Source: an uncultured Eubacteriales bacterium (lineage in GTDB: Bacteria > Bacillota > Clostridia > Oscillospirales > Acutalibacteraceae). Taken from it: a stretch of 10,023 bases of DNA. The notes beneath the pieces are model-generated. The model saw nothing but the letters and a program-made list of their open reading frames with translations, was not told the origin of the DNA and searched no databases. Of the stretch, positions 1-5,116 are shown one piece after another (positions within the stretch are counted from its first letter, which is position 1; each line of letters opens with the position of its first letter). The position numbers and the translations under genes are program-made. The stretch is taken from the NCBI GenBank assembly GCA_934465125.1, contig CAKSKO010000025.1, positions 1 through 10,023 on the forward strand, written 5' to 3'.

Positions 1-2
1 AT

Positions 3-779
3 GCAAGAGAAAGCTGTGTTCATGAGGGGGATTTTCAAGAGGTATCTTGGTACAACTCCGGCTGGCTCTATGCATCAGGAGCCTTAAATGGGAATGCTCC
101 AGACTTATTAAAATTTGCAAACGCTTTATTGGATGATAGTAATCATGTTTTATTTAAGGATCCGTCAACATTGCAAGAGATGCTATCACCCTCTTATATT
201 GCGAAAGAGGATGATACTCTATTTTCTAATTATCATGGTTTTTGGGGTTCGAATGGGAACTTCGATGGCCTGGGTCACGCAGGGAATACATACGGATTTT
301 CAACTCGATTTATCATCAACCCATCTCAAAATATTGCAGTCGTTGTATTGACAAATGATGCGGACGGCGAAGATATCACTTATGGGCTGGTAGACTTACT
401 GCTACCTAAAAATTATCAACAAGCGGATCCAAACACTTTGCCTGACGCGAGAGAAGTCGCTGGAGATTACGCAAATGCAAGAGGAACGTTTCATCATGAG
501 AAAGAATATGAACTCCTTCATATAGAAGCTACTGGAGTGAATGAAATAACAGTGAAAAGCAGCTCCGGAAGGGTATCAAAATATAAGCAAATCCAGCCAT
601 ACTTATATGAGAGCTTTGAAGATATCAATCATAAAATTTATGAGAAAAACAAGATTTATTTTACTGTAAAAGATAATAAGGTGGTAAAAGGATCGAAATT
701 TGTTACCAGTTTGCTTCCTATTTCTGATATAGACGTGTTTGGCTGGTATCAGCAAGGGCTAGGCTGGGTGTATGATTAA
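3..779 (+). CDS. Serine hydrolase, class C beta-lactamase fold (C-terminal part, 5' end outside window)
   Basis: The reading frame is already open at the left edge and gives 258 visible residues before TAA; the N-terminal half with the SxxK nucleophile motif lies outside. Seen: a segment reading YNSGWLYASGAL followed by DLLKFANALL, which is the usual spacing of helices in penicillin-binding-protein-like hydrolases of the beta-lactamase/AmpC superfamily. Further on comes GHAGNTYGFSTRF at about nt 273-311, where HAG (276-284) sits in the place of the KTG/HxG motif on the active-site strand, followed by a hydrophobic strand ending in LTND. The last ~115 residues (from about nt 435) look like a separate beta-rich accessory domain as found at the C-terminus of many such esterases and peptidases. 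Substrate cannot be told: esterase, D-aminopeptidase and penicillin-binding roles all occur in this family. The stop is 88 bases before the next gene, which has its own promoter. Confidence 0.85.
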   Translation, partial: ARESCVHEGDFQEVSWYNSGWLYASGALNGNAPDLLKFANALLDDSNHVLFKDPSTLQEMLSPSYIAKEDDTLFSNYHGFWGSNGNFDGLGHAGNTYGFSTRFIINPSQNIAVVVLTNDADGEDITYGLVDLLLPKNYQQADPNTLPDAREVAGDYANARGTFHHEKEYELLHIEATGVNEITVKSSSGRVSKYKQIQPYLYESFEDINHKIYEKNKIYFTVKDNKVVKGSKFVTSLLPISDIDVFGWYQQGLGWVYD

Positions 780-801
780 AATGGAGAATGACAAGAAACC
801 A

Positions 802-831
802 TCAACAAAGAGTGTATGCGTATGGTATAAC
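802..831 (+). promoter_or_regulatory. Sigma-A-type promoter for the NlpC/P60-like gene
   Basis: The -35 TCAACA (802-807) is followed by an 18-base spacer and the -10 TATAAC (826-831). The -10 is preceded by TGG, an extended -10 element. The predicted transcript start is near 838, about 30 bases before the ATG at 868. Inferred from motif fit only. Confidence 0.5.
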
Positions 832-867
832 TTTTTTGTTTCATTATTTAAAAATGAGGTATATTGA

Positions 868-1701
868 ATGAAATTGAGTGTAAAGAAATTTTTAGCGGCG
901 TCTTGTTTGTTTATTTTTCTGTTTAGCTTTTTTAGTACTTCTATGGTTTCTGCTGTGGAGCTTCCTAAGGCAACTCCGGGCGAAAAAACTGTAAAAAACC
1001 TTTTGCTAACGTCATTGCAGCCGGTTGGATCTACGATGTATATCTGGGGAGGCGGATGGCAGGATGAAACAACCGGGGAAGGTAACGGTTCCAATCATAT
1101 TGGAGTTCTTCCGGAGTGGAAAGAATTCTTTTTAAAACAAGATTCTAATTATGATTATCATGATTATCTGTTTCAAAGAGATAAAGGCCTTGACTGCGGT
1201 GGATTTGTAGGCTGGTGTATTTATAATATTATGAATACAGAGAGCGGGAAAGAGCCTTATGTTTCTAGTGATATTTGTAAAGACTGTTATGACAGAGGCT
1301 GGGGCAGCTACAAAGATCGAGATTCAGAGGGTTTTCAAGTTACTGATTTTAAACCGGGAGATCTCATGAACCCGCCCGGACATATTTGGATTAGTATCGG
1401 TCAGTGCGACGACGGAAGTGTGGTTTTAGTACATTCAAGCCCGTGTGGGGTTCAGATTAATGGGACGCAAACCCCTGATGGTAAAAGTGATAGTGAAGCA
1501 ATAGCAATTGCAACCTATTATATGGAAACTTATTATCCGGATTGGTATATGAAATATCCCTGCTGCGAAAGGGCAAGCGATTATTTAACAAGATCGAGTC
1601 AATTTCGGTGGGATGTTTCTGGAAATGGAGTGCTTTCGGATCCAGATGGATATATGAATCAAACACCCCAAGAGATTTTAGAAGACTTATTTTCTGAATG
1701 A
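868..1701 (+). CDS. Exported NlpC/P60-like cysteine peptidase
   Basis: Predicted 277-residue secreted enzyme of the papain-like NlpC/P60 or CHAP type, acting outside the cell, most likely on peptidoglycan peptides. A signal peptide is clear: positively charged start (MKLSVKK), hydrophobic core to about residue 27, and a plausible cleavage after SMVSA (residue 29). The segment YIWGGGW (58-64) corresponds to the YVWGG strand before the nucleophile. Cys110 in LDCGGFVGW is the likely nucleophile, His172 in PGHIWISIG the likely base, and His189 in VLVHSS a possible third residue. There are several extra cysteines (117, 137, 140, 180, 193, 232, 233), unusual for an exported protein and possibly disulfide-forming. 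The ATG has GAGG at 856-859, eight bases upstream. A partial paralogue of its C-terminus lies at 2936-3058. The exact subfamily is uncertain; a transglutaminase-like or amidase role within the same fold cannot be excluded. Confidence 0.75.
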   Translation: MKLSVKKFLAASCLFIFLFSFFSTSMVSAVELPKATPGEKTVKNLLLTSLQPVGSTMYIWGGGWQDETTGEGNGSNHIGVLPEWKEFFLKQDSNYDYHDYLFQRDKGLDCGGFVGWCIYNIMNTESGKEPYVSSDICKDCYDRGWGSYKDRDSEGFQVTDFKPGDLMNPPGHIWISIGQCDDGSVVLVHSSPCGVQINGTQTPDGKSDSEAIAIATYYMETYYPDWYMKYPCCERASDYLTRSSQFRWDVSGNGVLSDPDGYMNQTPQEILEDLFSE

Positions 1702-1721
1702 TTGAATTCTAGATGCGAAAT

Positions 1722-1770
1722 GGAGGCGGAGCATTGATACATTTACTGTGTCAATGCTCCGCCTCCTATT
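1722..1770 (+). terminator. Strong intrinsic terminator after the NlpC/P60-like gene
   Basis: Two 19-base arms (1722-1740 and 1748-1766) pair completely with one G-U wobble, closing a 7-base loop. The stem is GC-rich at its base (GGAGGCGG/CCGCCTCC) and is followed by TATTT. Flanking A/T residues let the stem extend a little further. It starts 20 bases after the stop codon. The symmetric structure could also work on the opposite strand, but no gene approaches from that side. Confidence 0.85.
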
Positions 1771-1869
1771 TCCACTACTGTTTTATAGATCATACTTTAA
1801 ATGAGACCGCGATGATTGTACTTGATTGCTTGTTGCTTCCTATTTTTTATTCGACTTATTAACCAAGTA

Positions 1870-1898
1870 TTGTTTTTGCTCATATGCTGGGGTATACA
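1870..1898 (+). promoter_or_regulatory. Candidate promoter of the LysM gene
   Basis: TTGTTT (1870-1875), a 17-base spacer and TATACA (1893-1898) match a sigma-A promoter. The start of transcription would then fall near 1905, at the ribosome binding site itself, leaving an unusually short leader. For that reason the true promoter may lie elsewhere or use another sigma factor; no convincing sporulation-sigma match was found. Confidence 0.3.
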
Positions 1899-1904
1899 AT
1901 GAAT

Positions 1905-1909
1905 AGGAG
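1905..1909 (+). promoter_or_regulatory. Ribosome binding site that fixes the LysM gene start
   Basis: AGGAG lies nine bases before ATG 1919. The upstream in-frame TTG at 1910 would directly abut this site, so it cannot be the start. Confidence 0.75.
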
Positions 1910-1918
1910 TTGAAGTTC

Positions 1919-2659
1919 ATGTTTTGTCCACTCAGAGTATCCCATGTGATTCAGAGCGGCGATACACTCTATCAATTAGCAAAAACATATCATACTACGG
2001 TTCCTATGATTATCGCACTAAATCGCAATGTGAATCCATATAATCTTCCAGTTGGAAGTATGCTTACGATTTGTCCGGGTGCTGACTACTGGTCGAATTC
2101 CAATTGTACGCGCCCAAATCCCAACAAACAAATTGCTCTGATAAATGATATGAGACTTGCCTGGTTACAGCATATTTATTGGACGCGAATGCTAATTATC
2201 AGTATTATTGAAAGGTTAGCCGACGAAAAAGATGTTACGGACCGGCTGCTACAAAACCCATATGATATTGCAGATATATTTGCAAGATATTATCCTTCTG
2301 ATGTTAGAAATACCATTGCAAATCTACTGGCAGAACATCTTAAAATTGGTGCGGATTTTGTCAGAGAACTTCGTGATGACAATAAAGAGGAAGCAGATCG
2401 TTTAAATCGCCAATGGTATCAAAATGCGGATAAGATGGCGGATGCGTTTAGCAGCATCAATCCCTACTATAATCGAGAAACAGTTAAAGAAATGCTTTAT
2501 CGCCATCTTGATTTAACGAAGTTGGAAGCTGCAAAACGTCTTGCAAAGGATTATCCTGCTGATATTGATACTTTTCATAAGGTAGAACAGGAAGTATTAG
2601 AAATGGCAGACTATTTTTCTTTAGGGTTAATGAAAGAATTTTTGCAACTGTTTTGCTAA
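1919..2659 (+). CDS. LysM-domain protein with helical C-terminal domain
   Basis: 246-residue protein. Residues ~8-53 form a LysM domain: SHVIQSGDTLYQLAKTY, an ALNRNVNPYNLPVG turn and the closing hydrophobic strand LTICPG. LysM binds N-acetylglucosamine polymers such as peptidoglycan. From about residue 70 the protein is almost wholly helical, rich in Leu, Asp, Arg and Tyr, with conserved-looking segments such as YWTRMLIISI, NRQWYQNADKMADAF and INPYYNRETVKEML. From memory, this C-terminal family is common in Bacillota and has often been labelled acetylglutamate kinase in databases, without any kinase motif being visible here. There is no signal peptide or membrane segment, so it would be cytoplasmic, or reach spore or wall by another route; LysM proteins without signal peptides are known in spore coats. 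Start chosen at ATG 1919 from the AGGAG site; the TTG at 1910 is rejected. It ends ~107 bases before an intrinsic terminator. Confidence 0.85.
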   Translation: MFCPLRVSHVIQSGDTLYQLAKTYHTTVPMIIALNRNVNPYNLPVGSMLTICPGADYWSNSNCTRPNPNKQIALINDMRLAWLQHIYWTRMLIISIIERLADEKDVTDRLLQNPYDIADIFARYYPSDVRNTIANLLAEHLKIGADFVRELRDDNKEEADRLNRQWYQNADKMADAFSSINPYYNRETVKEMLYRHLDLTKLEAAKRLAKDYPADIDTFHKVEQEVLEMADYFSLGLMKEFLQLFC

Positions 2660-2766
2660 AAGACGGTTTAGTTGGAAAGAGTTTTCTTTTGAATAAATAT
2701 TACAAAGATTTTATGATCTGACTAGAAAGGTCTTTGTAGATAAATAAGTTGGAAAATGATAAATGC

Positions 2767-2805
2767 AGACCGCTGTGCAGGATGCCTGTAGGCGGTCTAG
2801 TTTTT
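2767..2805 (+). terminator. Intrinsic terminator after the LysM gene
   Basis: Left arm 2767-2781 pairs with right arm 2785-2798 around a 3-base loop (ATG), with one bulged G and two G-U pairs. The base of the stem is AGACCGC/GCGGTCT. A TTTTT tract follows at 2801-2805. Confidence 0.75.
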
Positions 2806-2824
2806 ATTGAATAAATTTCGATGA

Positions 2825-2853
2825 TTGAAATATCATCCATTCTGTGGTACAAT
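2825..2853 (+). promoter_or_regulatory. Near-consensus promoter left in front of a gene relic
   Basis: TTGAAA (2825-2830), exactly 17 bases, then TACAAT (2848-2853) preceded by TGG (extended -10). The predicted start is near 2860. The only coding-like sequence downstream is the relic at 2936-3058, so this is probably the surviving promoter of a deleted gene, or it makes a short untranslated RNA. Confidence 0.55.
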
Positions 2854-2935
2854 ATTTTATTTAAAGTATGCGGCCAATAACAGATTCTCTTATTTAATAA
2901 GAATCATCTGAGAAGATCAGAAAGGATGAAGTAGC

Positions 2936-3058
2936 GCCAGTAGTGATGGCAAAGGGATAGCGCTGGTGGTATACTATATGGAAACTTATGGTCCGATTTG
3001 GTATGCGAAATATCCTTACTGCGAGAGAGCAAGTAGTAATTTAATAAGATCGAGCTAA
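2936..3058 (+). pseudogene. Relic of a second NlpC/P60-like gene (C-terminal fragment)
   Basis: The frame ending at TAA 3056 reads SDGKGIALVVYYMETYG, then WYAKYPYCERASSNLIRSS. This matches residues ~204-244 of the intact protein at 868-1701 (DGK, IAIATYYMETYY, WYMKYPCCERASDYLTRSS) and the two are also alike at the DNA level. A few codons after DGK are missing in the relic. The part encoding the signal peptide and catalytic Cys/His is absent, the frame has stops just upstream (TGA at 2927) and it ends about 33 codons earlier than the intact gene. A good promoter (2825-2853) remains upstream, suggesting an internal deletion that fused the 5' regulatory region to the 3' end. It cannot encode an active peptidase. 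Confidence 0.8.
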
Positions 3059-3073
3059 AAGGGACTTGGGAAT

Positions 3074-3639
3074 TTAAGAGTTAAGCCTGTATTTGTCTAT
3101 CTGTTCCACTAACATTTCTATAGGCTTATCTATTACCTCATGCACTAATTCCATTTCATTCTCATCTAGCATTAACTCATTCCTAGATAGCAGCATACAG
3201 TTTTGCTGTGTGAGGGATGTGTTTACTGCGATACGACCTGCTGCATGTTTTGTTTCCCCATCTGCGGAATTAATTCCGCAACCGTTTCAAACACTTTCTT
3301 TAGAATATGGTAATATGCGAAGCGACATGCTTTTGCGTTTGCTCCCTAGTGGGAATACCAACCATTAATTTGATTACATAAATTCTCAAAGTCCTATTGA
3401 ATAATTCTCCACGCTGCTTGCCACTTGGATATCTTACTTTCAAGAGAAGCAATTGGACGTTGCTTCTCTCCAATCTCCCCACCCTTAGCATTTTTGTTAT
3501 TTTCAGTGGAAACCGAGGCAACATCAACTCGCGAGACCATCGATTCATTTATTGAAGGTGCGCCAAAACGTGTGCATGCAACGGACGAGTCTGTTTTAGT
3601 GGGCTTCTCTTTTCTTTTTGGTTTCTTCCATAATGGCAT
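3074..3639 (-). pseudogene. Broken unknown gene with two in-frame TAG codons and one frameshift
   Basis: Reading the minus strand from ATG 3639 (preceded by AGGAAGAG and by a promoter at 3741-3713) gives a Lys-rich start (MPLWKKPKRKEK), then a polar region ending SKWQAAWRIIQ at TAG 3396-3394. The same frame continues plausibly as DFENLCNQINGWYSH to a second TAG (3348-3346), then GANAKACRFAYYHILKKVF and ETVAELIP. Near 3264 the sensible frame changes by one base and continues ADGETKHAAGRIAVNTSL, LSRNELMLDENEMELVHEV and IEMLVEQIDKYRLNS to TAA at 3076-3074. Repaired, the product would be ~188 residues: charged, soluble, with an amphipathic helical end and no signal peptide. I do not recognise the family. 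The disruptions look like decay (CAG to TAG, one lost base), though sequencing error or amber readthrough are alternatives. Short open frames on the plus strand here lack ribosome binding sites and coding character. Confidence 0.55.
3263..3280. repeat. Perfect 18-base palindrome
   Basis: TGCGGAATTAATTCCGCA reads identically on both strands. It lies inside the minus-strand broken gene, right where the plausible reading frame changes. It may be chance (it partly encodes AELIP), a protein binding site, or a scar associated with the frameshift. Confidence 0.6.
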
Positions 3640-3712
3640 ATTCTCTTCCTGCTTTCTCTTTCTTTTATTTAATCTTTTTCAGAATCGATCTGTACAAAAA
3701 ATTGCATTGCAT

Positions 3713-3741
3713 AGTATAATATCGGTAAAGAGGGACTGTAA
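3713..3741 (-). promoter_or_regulatory. Promoter of the broken minus-strand gene
   Basis: On the minus strand, TTACAG (3741-3736), a 17-base spacer and TATACT (3718-3713) fit sigma-A well. Transcription would begin near 3706, about 67 bases before ATG 3639. Its survival supports the view that a real gene once stood at 3639-3074. Confidence 0.55.
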
Positions 3742-3881
3742 CGTAGGCGCGGCTGGTTCTGTTTTATCGCGCACATTTTTGGGTGCGTAAAATAAGTTTG
3801 CTTTCCGGCATCGAAATTTGGGCGTGATGTGCCGACCACAGATCCGGGAAGAAAGAGAAAAAATTTCTGCGAGCTGCCTTT
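3742..3881. other. Intergenic stretch without a supported gene
   Basis: I see no gene here. An imperfect hairpin at 3762-3792 pairs TTTTA and CGCAC with GTGCG and TAAAA across an 8-base loop with a 3-base bulge, but it lacks a following T tract, so it is not called a terminator. A minus-strand open frame starting at 3888 has no ribosome binding site and an unconvincing composition. Confidence 0.5.
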
Positions 3882-3911
3882 TTGACATACGCGCTGCAGA
3901 TGTGGTATTGT
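3882..3911 (+). promoter_or_regulatory. Promoter upstream of bioY with extended -10
   Basis: A perfect TTGACA (3882-3887), an 18-base spacer and TATTGT (3906-3911) preceded by TGG. The predicted start is near 3918, giving a ~220-base leader before bioY. The -10 lies inside the left arm of an 11-base inverted repeat, so a bound regulator would probably block it. Confidence 0.55.
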
Positions 3912-3991
3912 GAATTCATTTTATCTAAAAAATAAATGTTTATTCCAAGGCTTTTGTGAAGCAGTACAAGGCTTGGTGAAAATTCACAATA
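3906..3991. repeat. Inverted and direct repeats over the bioY promoter start
   Basis: TATTGTGAATT (3906-3916) and its exact reverse complement AATTCACAATA (3981-3991) flank two direct copies of CAAGGCTT (3946-3953 and 3967-3974, 21 bases apart, each followed by a similar GTGAA stretch). The heptamer TTGTGAA occurs three times: 3908-3914, 3954-3960, and on the minus strand at 3989-3983. The arms' centres are about 75 bases apart, close to seven helical turns. This looks like an operator cluster, perhaps with looping. The sequence is unlike the known BirA box. Confidence 0.5.
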
Positions 3992-4063
3992 GATTTCAAA
4001 CTGATCTCGTTTATATTGTATAACATAGTTGTTTAAATAGCAATTACTAGGTCGAATTTTAGT

Positions 4064-4094
4064 TTGTTTTCATTGAAAATTAATAGATAAACAA
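4064..4094. promoter_or_regulatory. Weak candidate biotin (BirA-type) operator
   Basis: TTGTTTTCA (4064-4072) and GATAAACAA (4086-4094) form an imperfect dyad resembling the TTGTWAAC/GTTWACAA half-sites of BirA operators that usually precede bioY in Bacillota. The gap (13 bases between 9-base halves) is shorter than the usual 14-16 and the match is imperfect. Confidence 0.25.
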
Positions 4095-4136
4095 TAAAAA
4101 GGAGCTATCTTAGCAAGAGAGGAGAGAAGATTATTA

Positions 4137-4667
4137 TTGAACACAAAGACAGAAAAACTTGTTTTATATGCATTGTTCGCTGCGCTCACAGCGATATTAT
4201 CGCAGATAGCAATTCCGCTTCCTTTCACACCGGTACCGGTTAATCTGGCAACGTTATCTGTTTTGCTGTCCGGGGGTCTTTTAGGACCGATTGGTGGAAT
4301 GATGAGCCAACTTATCTATATTTTAATTGGTGCGGTAGGGTTGCCGGTGTTTTCTGGGTTTACAGGAGGCCTCGGAATCTTAATTGGACCAACTGGTGGA
4401 TATTTGTTTGGTTATTTATTTTGTGCTCTAGTGACGGGAGCCCTAGTTAACAAAGCGTCCCAAAAACAGCTTTTACTGCTGGTAGCGATGATAGCGGGGA
4501 TACTTGTTTGTTATTTTGTTGGAACAATCTGGTTCATTCTTGTGATGAAAACAACGATTCTCAATGCATTGCTTTTATGTGTGGCACCATTTCTTTTAGG
4601 AGATGGCATTAAGATTGCAGTTGCTTTTTTTCTTACGATACGACTGGGGGGAAAGCGGATAGCATGA
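4137..4667 (+). CDS. bioY: Biotin transporter S-component BioY
   Basis: 176-residue integral membrane protein, the substrate-binding subunit of an energy-coupling-factor (ECF) biotin importer. Seen: the BioY N-terminus LVLYALFAALTAILSQI, then IPLPFTPVPVNLATLSVLL with the PxPFTPVPV signature, GGLLGPIGG, an IYILIGAVGLPVF helix, and FTGGLGILIGPTGGYLFGY, all characteristic of the family; about six hydrophobic helices; length normal for BioY. No bioM/bioN ATPase or transmembrane partner lies nearby, so it probably uses the shared EcfA-EcfA'-EcfT module encoded elsewhere. The start is TTG (4137), with AGAGGAG at 4118-4124, a rather long 12-base spacing; no ATG in frame fits the conserved N-terminus better. 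Its stop overlaps the next gene's ATG (ATGA), so the two are translationally coupled. Regulation probably acts through the repeats upstream or BirA. Confidence 0.95.
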   Translation: MNTKTEKLVLYALFAALTAILSQIAIPLPFTPVPVNLATLSVLLSGGLLGPIGGMMSQLIYILIGAVGLPVFSGFTGGLGILIGPTGGYLFGYLFCALVTGALVNKASQKQLLLLVAMIAGILVCYFVGTIWFILVMKTTILNALLLCVAPFLLGDGIKIAVAFFLTIRLGGKRIA

Positions 4668-5047
4668 TTTGTTTGCGCCCGCATCATGGGCTTTGTATTT
4701 GTCATTTTATCGGAAAGGGATATAGTGATAGATTTACTCGAAATATGAAGGCTATCGCCGAAAGATTGGAAAAGCAAAAAGATACGTTGATTTTTCTATC
4801 TAATGATTTGGATGCTGTTTGCGCGGCTTGTCCGCATAACTGGCAAACAGGATGTGATTATCAGGAGAAGGTAGTAAAGTATGATAAAATGTGTTTAGAG
4901 ATATCGGGATTTGAAGAAGGAAATGTGGTCAAATGGAATGAATATTACTCCGCGTTAATGCTGACCATTCTTTTACCTAAAAAGTTAGGTACTATTTGCG
5001 GGGATTGTAAGTGGCAGGGAATATGTAACCGCTTTTGTTGGGAATAA
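4664..5047 (+). CDS. DUF1284 family cysteine-rich protein, possible Fe-S binding
   Basis: 127 residues. The N-terminus ICLRPHHGLCICHFIGKGYS matches the DUF1284 hallmark (LRPHH, LC, then F-GKGYS), followed by RNMKAIAERLE and two cysteine clusters: C53-x2-C56-x7-C64 with a later C77, and C112-x2-C115-x5-C121-x3-C125. With C3, C11 and C13 this makes eleven cysteines. The family has no established function and has been suggested to bind iron-sulfur clusters. No signal peptide, so a cytoplasmic, reduced environment fits metal-cluster ligation. The ATG overlaps the bioY stop by four bases; a G-rich stretch at 4646-4651 with AAAGCGG after it is the only Shine-Dalgarno-like sequence, consistent with coupled translation. 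A role tied to biotin is suggested only by this overlap. Confidence 0.85.
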   Translation: MICLRPHHGLCICHFIGKGYSDRFTRNMKAIAERLEKQKDTLIFLSNDLDAVCAACPHNWQTGCDYQEKVVKYDKMCLEISGFEEGNVVKWNEYYSALMLTILLPKKLGTICGDCKWQGICNRFCWE

Positions 5048-5116
5048 AGTGGAAAACAAAGGGGAACTTTTAGGATTTCATAAAGTGATAAAATAAATAA
5101 GAGGGGAAGATGCAGG

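Noticed and set aside
759..1094. Minus-strand open frame over the signal-peptide region of the peptidase gene
   Set aside because: Shadow of the plus-strand gene, without its own start signals.
1910..1918. TTG start adding three residues to the LysM protein
   Set aside because: The AGGAG site ends at 1909 directly against this TTG; spacing suits ATG 1919 instead.
2701..2738. Inverted repeat TACAAAGA/TCTTTGTA with a 22-base loop
   Set aside because: Short arms, AT-rich, no T tract; the real terminator is at 2767-2805. Too weak to name.
3093..3368. Plus-strand open frame with Ser/Ile-rich product
   Set aside because: No ribosome binding site, skewed composition, and it lies opposite the more convincing minus-strand broken gene.
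3425..3790. Plus-strand open frame of 121 codons
   Set aside because: Antisense to the broken minus-strand gene and its promoter; Phe-rich pseudo-hydrophobic composition and no Shine-Dalgarno site.
3679..3888. Minus-strand open frame of 69 codons
   Set aside because: No ribosome binding site, spans the promoter of the minus-strand relic, and has no recognisable domain.
3882..4136. Riboswitch in the bioY leader
   Set aside because: The leader is long, but no known riboswitch core was recognised; the repeats look like DNA operator sites, with the left arm overlapping the -10.
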